Shown: positions 1 to 10,972 of the stretch, one piece after another
Layout of the letters: every line of letters starts with the position of its first letter
Numbering within the stretch: the stretch's first letter is position 1
Source: Ornithodoros turicata
Taxonomy: Eukaryota; Arthropoda; Arachnida; Ixodida; Argasidae
Reading direction: 5' to 3'
DNA: 64,000 bases
Assembly (NCBI RefSeq): GCF_037126465.1
Contig: NC_088203.1
Coordinates: 77,782,168 to 77,846,167 of the forward strand
The notes under the pieces: model-generated
What the model was told of the DNA's origin: nothing
Database searches by the model: none
What the model saw: only the letters and a program-made list of their open reading frames with translations
Position numbers and translations under genes: made by a program

Positions 1-1339
1 TGCAGCGCGCCCTCTCGGCTTGCAACGCCTGGGTGGTGAATCCCCAATGTTTGCTGCCCTTAAGGTGGTAATGTTACACCCAGCCAGCAGGGTTTAATGT
101 TACCCGTTCAAGGGGTTTAACCTTAACACCTTTTTGGACTAATGTGACAGCCCGTTACCACCTCAGGCGTATAAGTACTAAACCTTTTTTCTAAGAGGGC
201 AGGGTGCACAGCGCTCACTCATCATGCACCTCCTTTCTCTACGCCTACGTTCGTCACGTTCGTTAGTAGCATAGCAGAGCTCTAGTCTTTTTAGAAGCTT
301 ATTTTTTTAAATTTCTTCCTCTACTGGAACCGGAGTAGCTTGTCCCGCTGTAAGTTGGCTCATATCTCCATATTGTTTTCTCCTACCATCATCATCATCA
401 TCATTATCAACAGTTTCTCTTAGCTGAGCTTGAAAACCGACAAGCCGTGTAGTCAGGCTAACTTCTCCCATAAACCCCGTAACAAACAAACACATCTGAT
501 TTACAGTGAAAATACCATATGAGAATGTGGGAATGGAAAGAAATGGGAAGACTGATAATGCAGTCGTTAAAGTGGCACTAAAGCGCAAATATATTTTTCC
601 GCGGAATACTACTACTACTTGTGTGCAGTAGAACGAAACGTAGCAATTGGTAGCTTCGGCCAATGAAATACAGAAGGACCAACACGACAGTTGTGCGTCA
701 CTGCGCCCATTCGCACATTTCGATTATAAAAGAAGCATTTGATAAGAAAGGCACTAGCAGGTGACATGGGTTCCACCCCCTCAGCTGGTTCTTTTTCATC
801 AACCTTCTTTACTTGGTATAATGAATGCAACAGTCAACTGGTCACCAGTACTTCGGCGACCTATCGCCAAAAAGTAATACAGCTTTCCTGGGTTTGTAAA
901 AGTGATCACATCGTTCTCAATTGCCGGCACTACCACTAAATATTTTCAGGGCTAAATACCACAGGCGATTGGGAAGAATGTTGCCTGTGGCGAATAGTGG
1001 ACCTGCAAATAGTGAAGATACAATATAGTGAAGTAAGCCCATGATCCCAGTGTGTTGAAACCCCTACCATGACCTACTGCTATAGTAAAGTTTTTTTAGC
1101 AATCCGACTAACTTCACTATTAAAAGGTTCTACTGTAACTGTACTGTCAGCCGCTGCCTGTCAGCTCTTCTCTCGCCCCTTCGCTTTGATGAAAGGTTTT
1201 GGTTCATGGTCAAACTCAGCTGACTAACGCCATACATTGGCGCACTGGTGCACTGTTTTAGCTTTTTGGACACTGTAGAATTTCGGTCTTCACTGTGAAG
1301 TCATTCATTATATTTTTCACAAAACTACCGCCAGGAATG
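1..1339. other. No gene recognised
   Basis: Short ORFs on both strands are unrelated to any family I know and lack coding-like composition. A short imprecise (ATC)n run lies near 388-409. Nothing else can be supported. Confidence 0.5.
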
Positions 1340-1347
1340 GAGTAGAG

Positions 1348-2030
1348 TCGTGGTTCCCAAACTGTCTGTCGCGACCACTGGGGTCGCGAAGGTGCACACA
1401 ATATAAAGAAAAAGAAAAACAATATAAAGAAAAAAAGAAAAAAATATAAAGATAAAAAAACAATTGCCACGCTGCCCGCTATTTTGCATTACCCTGGAAG
1501 CCCGTGGCAGCAGACCCGGATGTTTCTTGTTTCTCATAAATGCGCTTGCGTGAGGGGTACGCGACGCTTTCGGTGCATCACAGAGCCTCACTTTCACGTC
1601 TGCTTTCACTTGTGCACGAAGGCCAAAACCTATCTCGTGATGTCCACTCACTCCCATTAAAGGTCATAGCGTCTGCGTCTATCGCGGCATACACGGACGC
1701 CCCTCCTTCGCGGTGCACCGCGCTGTGGCGTCTTCTGGAATTAGAGTGGACGCCAAAAACCCAAGAAAATCGTTTCACGCGCGTTGTCGGTGAGCGAACG
1801 ATGCAGTTGCGAAAACATGCAGTTGTGCAGCGTGCCGCTCTGCAAGTCTTTTTGGCCCGGAGAACTTGCTCTGAATGGACCTCCAACAACATGTCAGTGT
1901 GTCGTTTTGGCTAACGTTGATGCGATGGGATCGGACATCGTGACGAGGAAAACCGGGAGAGGAAGGGGGTTCGCAACGTACAGGACTATAGTTTTACGGG
2001 CCGCGGAGCGGCGAAGTTTGGGAACCACTA
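1348..2030. mobile_element. Non-autonomous hAT-like element with 8-bp TSD
   Basis: The ends are inverted copies: the left end reads TCGTGGTTCCCAAACT and the right end, reverse-complemented, reads TAGTGGTTCCCAAACTT. They are flanked by a perfect 8-bp direct repeat GAGTAGAG at 1340-1347 and 2031-2038. hAT elements make 8-bp duplications and commonly have CAGNGGTTCCCAAACT-like ends, so the class call rests on both features. At 683 bp it is far too short for a full transposase. A minus-strand ORF inside (about 1325-1657) could hold a decayed piece of transposase C-terminus, but I cannot align it convincingly. An A-rich stretch at 1405-1460 lies just inside the left end. Confidence 0.82.
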
Positions 2031-2038
2031 GAGTAGAG

Positions 2039-4227
2039 TATTGTTCAGCGCCAGTGAAACGCCCCACTCATTATAATCAAAATAAAGCATCGCTCCGTTA
2101 TCCCGTGTTTTGGAGGTACTGATGAGATTACTTACACACGAGAGTGGCAGTAAACTTTGCCGAACCTTGATGTAAGCCCACTTTGTAGTGCCGAACTCAG
2201 TTGGAAAACCGAAAAGCCCGCATCAGGTATAGCGTTAGCAGTGATAGTCTATTATTTGTTACAGTGTCCTGATGTATGGATCACCTTACTGTACGTGGCC
2301 CGGAAACTGCGCCGGGTCACGCCGGAGGGTATACCTCCAGCCTTCCACGACTGCGGCGAGGGTCTAGAGCCGGGCACGGTTTGACGCCACGCGGAAGCAA
2401 AACTGGGAAAAAGCACTTGCAAGAGTGAAAAAGCATGTAGGCTACGCGTTGTCCAGTCGGGTCGGCGCGTTGTTTTCATTTCTTTTGTGTTTGAAGTACG
2501 TTAAGTGTGCATCGGAGTGTGAAAATTGCGCTGTGGGTTTTGAGGGCAACATTGGCGTCAACTGACTGACTGATTAGCGTGGCATGGAAAAAGTTTTTAC
2601 AACAGGAAAATTAAAGCTACATTAAAATCTCATTTCTAAAGTGGGGCTCGTGGTAATACGCATTTTTCAAACTGTGGCAGCATTTTCCAGGTGGTGAAGT
2701 CGAATAGAGTGGAGGAGACAAAGAAACCACGCATCTAAGACCCTATAGCTATCGCGGCAGTGTTCTGACCATTATCTCTTACCCGTAAATAAATAAACCT
2801 GCTTTTTTTATCTTTACAATGTACATGGCGATCTAATGGAATAAGTAAAGAAAAAGGTTTACACGCTTAATTGTTTATGGGCAGTTGCTTCAGGTGCCCC
2901 AAACATATTGCGAACAATCGTTACCATCGTCAAATGACCGAAGCCGCCATATTGTGCCCCAGAGTAGCCGAACGCAGTTTCCCTGTGCTCGTAACAAATA
3001 AAAGTTTCGAAAATAAGTGTATAAAACGATTTAAGACGACGTTGATTCGTGTGGCATGCTTTTTACTGTTCCTGTGGACCGTTTAAATCTTTTATGAACG
3101 GTTTCAACCGATCGTCCATGAAGCTTTTGGCCGTAGTTGCGTTCTTTTTACCTGAACCTCCTGAACTAGTGAAAAAAGCGACACACTCTCGCATTCTTTT
3201 TGTCATGCACTCGCACTGCACCTGTGCATCCCCGTTCTTTCTGGTAAAGTGCTGACCTAGTTCCGCACTAGTTCTCGATTTTGTTGCATGACGTATCCCG
3301 GTCGTACAATGGAAGGGTGCAGAAGAGCAGACGACAAGATGGCGGAAAGAACTTCGTTTGTGGCCCGCTGTTGTCGGTTAACGGCGAGCGTATAATTCAA
3401 GTCTTTCAAGATGGGAGTATTTACTTGTGACATCAAGGCAAGATTTATGTGTGCTTCTTTCTAAATACCTGCCACGCGTCTTGTTCGCACAGTTAACGCA
3501 CAAGTAAATTATAGATACGTACGCTCGTCACTTGACTCTTTTGTATGCACCCTCCATATCCATCTGTGTCACAAAAGTGGTATCGTCTCCAAAAGCTAGA
3601 GTGACGCGATCCAGATGAATAACATAGGTGTACATTGCGGAAGGGCGATCTCTAGTACTTGGTCTATCACCTGTCCGTCCAAAGTAGAATATTCCATGTG
3701 CGGAAAGAATCAGTCGGTCATTATTGTGAGCATTTGCGCTCTTAAAAGAGGACGCTAAAAGGAACAAGAATCTCCCAATACTCGCTTATGAATTGTTACT
3801 ACAAACAAAGCGGAAGAAAACAGGCTACAAGACACAGAAGAAAACGCTCATCGTAAACGCTCTGTAACAGAACGACAAGGTCTGCACTTCGTCATTCTTT
3901 TTACGAGGCGGTGTTGTCGCGTCAGTGCAATTGGTTAACTGTGTCTACACCTCGCGTGTACTTAGGAACTCGTGCAGCACGAGTGCAGCACTTTGCTTCC
4001 AAAAGGACACACCCCGTGACTACCGCGGCTATGGTTCTCATTAGACTTGGATTGGATTCGTATAGCACACTACAATCCGCTGTGAGCCGACTTTGGAGCA
4101 CAATGTACGCTTACTGTGCGCTGTAAGTTTTACTTCAACACAGATATGGGCGCGGTATTTTTATGCCGGTAACGATGGGGTAACGTATGACTGCCACCGG
4201 CGTGTTACGCTCAGAATAGGAATAAAC
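2039..4227. other. No gene recognised
   Basis: About 2.2 kb of AT-rich sequence with only short, unrecognised ORFs. I see no repeat ends, tRNA-like boxes or conserved protein motifs. Confidence 0.5.
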
Positions 4228-4292
4228 TATAGGGTGCCTCAATACTATAGCTCCCTCTGCAGAGGGAGCAAGTATTCAATCACCCTAGAATA
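4228..4292. repeat. Zero-loop foldback hairpin
   Basis: A perfect 20-bp palindrome, GCTCCCTCTGCAGAGGGAGC, sits at the centre (about 4250-4269). The homology continues outward with small gaps: AATACT then TAGGGTG on the left match AGTATT then CACCCTA on the right. The whole unit is about 65 nt. It looks like a small foldback element or an inverted duplication; no coding role is apparent. Confidence 0.7.
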
Positions 4293-4698
4293 AATACAGG
4301 GGGAAATGGCGACTTAGGCCTCTGAATATCTAAGACCAACCAGTCGACGCTCATCTCAAGCCTTGGTTTTTAAAGGTGCTGCGGACCAAAAACATAGTTG
4401 AGCTGGCGGTGCGTGCAAAATTGCGGCCGCCTAAAATGAATATCACCGAAATGTTTTCTTTAGAAACATTTGGACTATGTTGGAAACTTAATTTAATTTG
4501 GACCTCGCCGTCCGCTCCACGCAGCACGGCAGCAGCTCAGGCGACAATGTGCCGGACAAGTCACCGGCGTTTTGTTTTTGTGACTTGACTGTGCACATGA
4601 GAGGAAGGTCGACGCATTTGTTCGCTGTTGATTTCCAATGTTGGCGTGACCCTGCAGCTATCGTGTGTTATTCGTTGTCATCCGGTTTTATCTGTATC

Positions 4699-4974
4699 AT
4701 GAGTGGCATAACTTGTGCTTCAGACGACTGTAAGAGAAGATCAGTGAAAGATCTGACGGTCTCGTTTTTTCGCCTTCCGAGAGAGCCGGAATTACAGAAA
4801 GCATGGATATCCGTCGCGCGGCAAAGCATCTGTCACGAAAAGAGATTGTCCGTCGGGTACGGCAATTTTCTCACCCAATTTGCAATGAACCGCCGAAATC
4901 CTGTATCCCGCAGACACGTCCGTAGGCATATTTCGAGATGCTTTCGGATGCCGTGCGGCCAGCCGAGGCAATGA
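4699..4974 (+). pseudogene. THAP-type zinc-finger N-terminal half (exon or relic)
   Basis: The frame starting MSGITCASDDCKRRS continues to VSFFRLPREPELQKAW. This matches the N-terminal half of THAP domains: Cys-x4-Cys at residues 6 and 11, then the typical S-F-x-R-x-P ... L-x-x-x-W block. THAP domains are DNA-binding C2CH fingers of host regulators and of P-element transposases. The second half (a CxxHF-type pair after about 30 more residues) is absent in all three forward frames up to the stop at 4975. Either an intron begins near 4810-4850 or the domain is broken. The start is the Met just before the first Cys; the frame is open upstream to 4498, but that part shows no similarity. No other THAP or P-element coding sequence is seen nearby. 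It could be a real first exon. Confidence 0.42.
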
Positions 4975-4982
4975 CGATGCCA

Positions 4983-5533
4983 TCCACTACAGGCAAAACG
5001 CCGGTGGCGTCACCGGCAGACAGGAGTGAAACGAAGCGGGAGAGGGCAGTTTGAACCGGAAGTAGAAGTCTGCTTTCAAAATAGGCGTTTTCATGTTTTA
5101 TGACGAAACAGGAATGTATTTTGCGAAGCTTTGGCTGTTTATCGTGGTAGAAGGCTTTCCGAAGTCAATATCGCACCAAGTTCGAAAAACTCTTCTTTTC
5201 GTGGACACCACCTTTGACGCATTTGGGGGAAAGCGTTGGAACCTTAGAATTTCAAGTAAAGAAGACAGGCTAATTTTATTAATTTTATTTGCTATGAGCA
5301 TTGCCAGAGAAAACCAAACCTACATAAATGAAGTACACAAAAAAATTCAGTGCTAGCATCATTTCTTGAATAGCACGTCACCTTGTCGTGCCTCAGAGTC
5401 ACACAGATTTCACTCGTGCGGAATATGTTCTGTGTTCTCCGAATACCATGCGGGTACGTACGTAAACGAAATTTATATAATCGGGATGTTTAACGAGGAG
5501 CATCTCTACAAAGGAGCACACATTGTAATTGGG
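4983..5533. other. No gene recognised
   Basis: Short ORFs only (for example 5093-5356 plus), without recognisable domains. No repeats seen. Confidence 0.45.
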
Positions 5534-5541
5534 CTTTGGAA

Positions 5542-5730
5542 CCAGGGCCGGCGAGAGAAAATACGGGCCCCGGGGATGACTCCGGATGAGTCCTGCCCGG
5601 GCCCCCTCCTCACGTCTCCTGGTCTTGCAGACCGAGCAACCGTCAAGTCTTGGGTCGGGCGGGCCCCTCAGGAGGCCCCGGGGCTACAGCCCCAGCTGCC
5701 CCCCCCTCCCTCTCGCCTCTCGCCGGCCCT
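5542..5730. mobile_element. Short hAT-like MITE with 8-bp TSD
   Basis: A GC-rich 189-bp unit with inverted ends: left CCAGGGCCGGCGAGAG, right (reverse complement) AGGGCCGGCGAGAG. It is flanked by a perfect 8-bp direct repeat CTTTGGAA at 5534-5541 and 5731-5738. The TSD length and the CAGGG-type ends indicate a hAT-derived MITE. The ORFs crossing it are compositional artefacts of the GC-rich interior. Confidence 0.82.
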
Positions 5731-5738
5731 CTTTGGAA

Positions 5739-7578
5739 TACTCGTTGCCTGAGCTCATTGTTGGGCGCCTGAAATGGAGGCTTCCCCTCGCTAGGACTCT
5801 CGGTGCGGTGAAGCACGCTTTCCGTTTTTGTTGAACAGATCACATCAAGGAAATGCCAAGCCATAACAGCATACCCATTAGGATTAATGTACCGTTAACG
5901 ACACTCTCCTATTATTAAATGGTTGCTAGCCCGGGTACGCATAAGTATATCTGTGCATCAGGATATTGGCAACTACAATGAAGTGTTGGTTAGTGTGTAG
6001 ACTAGAGATGCCTCACCATAGGACTCATATCGAGTAAGTGCAGTATGCGAGCTAAACAAACAAAGCGAAAGTGCCCAAGGTGGGGGGGGGGGGGGGGGGT
6101 ATCCCTATTATATAAAAAATAGGAAGGAAAGGTTAGCCTGCGCTACGGCGGCTTGCTATTCCCAGGAAAGAAAGAAAAAGAAGGAAAAGAAAGACAAACA
6201 AAAAGAAAAACAAGCATGAAATTGATCACAGTTCACCCAGAAGGCCACAGATCCGCAGTAACTAAACAAGTGCCCAGGGGCTTCGTGGCAAACTGAAGCG
6301 AATACTAGTATTTTCAAAGCTTAAAGTGCAGCTCCGCTGCTGTTCCGAAAGTATGAAGACGTTGTGGTATTCAGAACCGTGGTCCCAACTTCATTCATAA
6401 ACGCACATTGCTTTCCAAATTTCCATACTCCTTCGTGAGAAATTTGAGAAAAACTACCGGGCGGCGGTTCCACTTGTGACGTCATACTTGGAACTGCGCG
6501 GATTGGATAGCCACACCTAGCCAGCTCTGCCTGGCAACCAGTTTGTGTTTACACTCCGTCATGGCCGCTGTATCGTGCTGAAACAGCTGTCACGAGCTAT
6601 CGGGGACCACCGCACCGTTTTATCGTGTTTCTTATAAGGTATACATCGTCTTCGAGCACGTTCTCGTTCTCAATAGCTTTGGTGGTGCTTTCTGCACGCG
6701 CAGCAAGTCCGCGCATAGTGCGCTGCCAAAGCTATTGAGAATGCGTAAGTGTACGTCACACGTTAGGTGTTAGGTCTTGTTGGTAGCATGAAGCACAGTG
6801 CGGGCACAGAATGTCCGCTCACGACGGCCGTCGTTGCACAACGAGGCCATCCTGTAAGGCTTGTTAAAGAAGACCGGCAAAACTATCTTTGAGGCTATTA
6901 ACGACAGCAATTATCACGGAACACACCCAAAACATTCACCTTCGCCCATAGATCTCCGCCATCGCATCGACGATTTGGCGTTAGCCAAGCCACGAGCGCG
7001 GCTAAGCCAGGACGAAGCCGGGATTGGTCAGGGTTTGCCGACCACAGGACCGCTGTGCCAGGAAAATTTAAAAAATTGTTTTCTTAAAAACTACAAACAA
7101 ATGGGTGAAAAATTTTCACATGTATGCTCCCTGTGCGGAAACGAACGCACAGCCCAAGCATGGCTCCATTCTGTCGCAGTCGAAAATCGGCGGAGCTGAG
7201 CTTTAACGTTCCAACCTGCAACCTGGTGGCGGTATTTTGACGATATACACACGAATGAATCACAACATCAAGGCATCTGCACCCATCGACTGTTTTGTTT
7301 CGCCTTTTCACCCTAAAATTAACCCTTGGATGATTTGCGGTTAAAGGAACACCGATGAACAGTTACAGCGATGGTAGAGACCAAAAATAGGAGAAGGAGG
7401 AATATTTTTAATAAAAGCCATTTTAGCTTTTCTCGTCAGGGCCACACACCTCGAAATATGTTGCGCAAAACGTTTGCGAGGTCCCGTTTACTTTACGTCA
7501 ACAACGAGAAATTAGCCGAGGCGGGCTGCAAACATGAACGACGCAAACACGTAAGCCTCCAACGCCCAGAATCAATCA
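5739..7578. other. No gene; poly-G tract and a weak hairpin
   Basis: There is an 18-nt G run at 6082-6099 and a purine-rich stretch at 6155-6215. A 20-25 bp imperfect inverted repeat around TTCTCAATAGCTTTGG occurs at about 6668-6690 and 6722-6747. The remaining ORFs (for example 6861-7199) show no recognisable domain. Confidence 0.5.
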
Positions 7579-7753
7579 ATTAAATCAAACAACTCAGGAA
7601 AGAGGTGCTGACGCTAGGATTCGAAAGTGGGCCTTCTAGCTCAGGAGAAAGTCCTTCTGTCGTGGTGTGGCGGTAGCATGTCTGATTGGAAATCAGAAGG
7701 CCCTGATTCGAATCCTGACGTTAGCACCTTTTTCCAGAGTTGTTTGATTTAAT
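7579..7753. repeat. Inverted pair of tRNA-Ser-like SINE ends
   Basis: Left arm (7579-about 7637) and right arm (about 7697-7753) are inverted copies over roughly 57 bp, both ending in ATTAAATCAAACAACTC. The centre and right arm contain a plus-strand tRNA-like unit. Its anticodon-arm-like TCTGATTGGAAATCAGA has loop TTGGAAA (anticodon GGA, serine), followed by a B-box-like GATTCGAATCC. The T-stem does not pair, so this is not a working tRNA. It reads as a tRNA-Ser-derived SINE whose 3' part has been duplicated in inverted orientation. Confidence 0.62.
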
Positions 7754-8161
7754 CTTCTTTACTTTTTTTTTTCTCGTGCGTTTCCTCCCACAATTGATGT
7801 AGTAGCTATGGATTCCTGTCGAGCAAATTCGTAAAGGCTCCTGTGTGTTTTGAAGTGTGATGTAGCGACATTACGCACGTATACGTATATTTTTTTGCGT
7901 TATTTATTATTATTTTTTTTGTGACAGTGTGCTGAAATACGTCTCTGCCGCAATACCAGCCAGTGCGGTAGATTTTTTTTTTTAATGAATATGTCTAGGT
8001 ATGTGCGAATAATTAGTTTAATACCGAATCAAATTCGGAGGGAATAGTGGTATTAGCGGAGTGGATACACATGCAGCACATGTATGTATATAAACATGAG
8101 CGCAGCATGTACACGCTACATATTCATACGTATCAAAACATAACATGAAGCAACACTCACT

Positions 8162-9355
8162 TCATTTTATTTCTGATGTCGGCCCGGGACGCATCCGCCG
8201 CGCTCGATTCTGGGTTACAAGCAGAGGATGAAGGTTACCGGGTGATGTTAGCCCATACACCTCAAGAGCATATGTGAGATGAGAGTGCACTAGGGCATAA
8301 TAAACAGAAATAAGAGTGTTTACCGGTACTAAATGCCTGAGCTTAGAGAGAGCAAAGGGGCCGGAGATAACTTTACCTATGACATAATTAATATGTTGTT
8401 GCCAATTTAAGTTTTCATGCAAAATGACACCCAAAAATTTAGCGGACAAAGCGCGAGTAAGAATATTACCATTGATGCGCAGAACTCTGTCCTCAAGGTT
8501 AAGTTTCTTCAGTGGCGGGCGAAAGATAACATAAGAAGTCTTCTGCGTATTGATAACTAATTTGTTAGCGACTAGCCACATGTGGAGCTTTTCGAGGACT
8601 GAGGTCGCTTTGAGGAAAAGGATGAGATACTCGCTGCCTCAACGAAAATATTGGTGTCATCAGCACAAGGGAAACATGAACTAGAAAGAAAGTCAGAGAG
8701 GCCATTTATGTAAACAAGGAATAGGAAAGGACTCAGAAAAGTACCCTGAGGAACACCGCAATACAAACATCTGGAGCAAGAGCTGTTACTGTCAACAGAT
8801 ACATACTGCTTCCTGTTGTGCAGATAGTTTGTGAGCAGAGCAAGCGGGGAACCACTTACTCCATATCGTTCTAATTTTTTTTGAAATAGAATATTGTGGT
8901 TGATTAGATCAAACGCTTTGGTGAAATCAACGAATATTCTCAGAGTTAAAGGTTTAGCCTCAATGTTTACTCTTATTTTATCTGTTGCATGAATAAGTGC
9001 AAGAGTCGCAGATTTGCCTTTGCGGAACCCAAATCGAGAGTGGTTAACCAGCCTTTTTGATTCAAAGAAGCCCTCCAACCTAGTCAACATTAATAGTCAA
9101 CAAAAGAGAGATAGGACGAAAGTCGAATAAAGTCGGTTTTGGCTCCTTTCTTATGCACAGATATGACCTTTGTTAGTTTCAGTTCCTCTGGAAAAGACCC
9201 AGTTGTGAATAATTCGTTGAATAACAACGAAAGCGGTTCATAGTTGGCGAAACGCTTTAGAAAAAAGGACGATATACCATCATAACCACAAGATTTCAAT
9301 GGCTTTAACGAGTGGATAGCAGAACAAACCTCATCGCTGGTAGGGAACCATAAAG
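8162..9355 (-). pseudogene. Non-LTR retrotransposon reverse transcriptase, frameshifted
   Basis: Read on the minus strand, three successive frames make one reverse transcriptase. The first holds PTSDEVCSAIHSLKPLKSCGYDGI and a VISVHKKGAKTDF segment (about 9355-9090). The second holds FGFRKGKSATLALIH, FVDFTKAFDLINH, GVPQGTFLSPFLFLVYING and CADDTNIF (9090-8572), the last being the (Y/F)ADD catalytic box. The third holds LVINTQKTSYVIF and KFLGVILHENLNWQQHI, then the thumb and C-terminal region (8581-8162). Frame changes fall near 9090 and 8575. The endonuclease and any ORF1 are missing, so the copy is 5'-truncated and dead. The motif set fits the APE-type Jockey/CR1 group; I cannot place it more exactly. 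Confidence 0.85.
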
Positions 9356-9582
9356 AATGAATCCGTCTTCACCTAAAGAAGTGCAGGTTCTGCACGAAAC
9401 CTTGTGAATATTAAAGTTTTATTCCAAATAGTGCTTCATTCCCTGGACTTATTGTGTTCCCACTACTACCGGACTGGACTGTGTATTTTTTCCTTCATCG
9501 CCCAAGCGTTTAAGAATCAATGAACGAAAAGGTGCTTTTTTTTCACTTCTATACTAACAAGCAATTAAACATAACAGAAAGC
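9356..9582. other. Short spacer, nothing recognised
   Basis: AT-rich spacer between the minus-strand LINE fragment and the TTAA element. It may be LINE-derived but gives no readable frame. Confidence 0.4.
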
Positions 9583-9586
9583 TTAA

Positions 9587-10077
9587 AGGAGCATGGAAGT
9601 GACCCCAAAGATATTTTTGGTTTTTCGCTGCAACGTCTTCTACAACAAATAAAATGAGCTGCTGCGAAAGAACGATGAGCGCAGATGACCCAGACAGCAC
9701 GCGCAAGGCTCTGTTCTGCACACCTTTAAAGAACCCTTTCCACATCCGAAGAGCGCTGAAGCGAAGCCGAAGACTGCGTGACTTATCACGGGCTACGGCA
9801 AGTGACCAGTGACGTCCAACGGCACCGCTGTAACACATGTAAGCGGCGCGTGAGCCGAGATGAAAAGACAAAGAAAAAAGGCACCGAGCAGCTTCTACGT
9901 CACGCGGGGCTCGTGTCTCTCGTTCGCGACTGCCGTTCTCCGACTGTCTTTTGTAAATTTTATTGCGCAGTGACAATACGCCGCAGATCGGAAATATGTT
10001 GCATGGTGACTCCTTGTGGACAGCTGCACAAATTAAACAGGATCCCGAGTCATGTTAATTGTCACTTCCATACTCAT
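9587..10077. mobile_element. TTAA-flanked MITE (piggyBac-like)
   Basis: It is flanked by TTAA at 9583-9586 and 10078-10081. The left end AGGAGCATGGAAGTGAC and the reverse complement of the right end ATGAGTATGGAAGTGAC agree at 15 of 17 positions. TTAA targets are characteristic of piggyBac elements, but at 491 bp there is no transposase. The right end abuts LINE coding sequence on the plus strand, so it probably landed in or beside that LINE. Confidence 0.6.
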
Positions 10078-10081
10078 TTAA

Positions 10082-10900
10082 TGGTCGGCAATTCAACTGT
10101 GACTATTGTCGACCATGTCAAAACACTACGTGTAGCTTTTACTTCCACCCTTACGTGGACATTACATACAAACGACGTCCGTTCGAAGGCGTCGCGGATC
10201 TTTGGTTTTTTATATAGGTGTCGTTCATGTATGGCGAAGCGTGCTTTACTACGGCCTAATTTTATTCTCACTTACACTGCTGTTTTCTGGTATGGGGTAC
10301 CACGAGTAAGTCAAACCTTGACAATACTACAAAAGAAATTTCTTCGCATCTTTTTTTGTCTTCCATACAACCATACAACGGCAGACCTTTTTGAAAGAGG
10401 TAATATGCATAGCTTGTTTAGATATAAGTCGCTCTGTCTTTATCGAAAGGTATCAAGAAAATCTATAACAAATATTTTATCAATATTTAACCTGTCTAGC
10501 ATATGTATAGCTATCGGACTCAGGCATCACGGTACATACCTCGATGTTGAACGTCTTATGGTGCACAAAGTGTAAGTTATCTTTACCATGCATTCTGAAT
10601 GACTTGTACGGTACGCTATGGATGTCTCGAAAGTCTGCACGTAGACTATGCTTAACTTAGTTTATGAGATGCCTTAGTTTATTAGTGCATTAGTTACTGC
10701 TTTAGCTTAATAGTGCCTTTGTTGCTGCCTTAATTTATTAACGTGTTCTCAACGAGTCACATTTCTGCTACTTGTTGCCTGTCATATACGTGGGAATGGT
10801 GAGCTCGTCAAGTCACTATGGTGATCTTTTTTTTTTTTCGCTGTTCCCTCCAGAACTTCATTGTTGTTACTGTTTTTATATGAAATGAAAATGAAATGAA
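10082..10900 (+). pseudogene. 3' end of a non-LTR retrotransposon
   Basis: The plus frame reads STVTIVDHVKTLRVAFTSTL (matching the YLGV...W..H box after the palm), then ASRIFGFLYRCR and a C-terminal thumb-like segment with LNFIL/TYTAVFWYG. It ends near 10575. An AT-rich 3' tail follows and stops at an ATGAA-type repeat (10881-10900), as expected of a LINE 3' end. The upstream RT is missing, so this is a 5'-truncated remnant. It is oriented opposite to the LINE at 8.2-9.4 kb and is a separate insertion. Confidence 0.65.
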
Positions 10901-10972
10901 TTCGGAAATGGAACCGAATGCAGAATTATTCGCTTCGATATACGAAAATATCGAAGATTCGCACATGCCCAT

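Larger units (their letters stand above)
7996..10972. mobile_element. Possible TIR pair bracketing LINE fragments
   Basis: TATGTGCGAATAATTAG at the left and, reverse-complemented, GCATGTGCGAATCTTCG at the right end resemble each other, and each is followed by a CGAAT/ATTCGG-rich stretch. Between them lie two LINE fragments and a TTAA element. The pair could be the ends of one element later filled by insertions, or two solo copies of one repeat. No clear target duplication is visible. Confidence 0.3.

Noticed and set aside
1325..1657. hAT transposase C-terminus in the 1.3-2.0 kb element
   Set aside because: A segment loosely recalls hAT C-termini, but I could not align diagnostic residues; left as a remark only.
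7660..7735. Functional tRNA-Ser(GGA) gene
   Set aside because: The anticodon arm is good, but the T-stem does not pair and the acceptor ends do not match. It is a tRNA-derived repeat.
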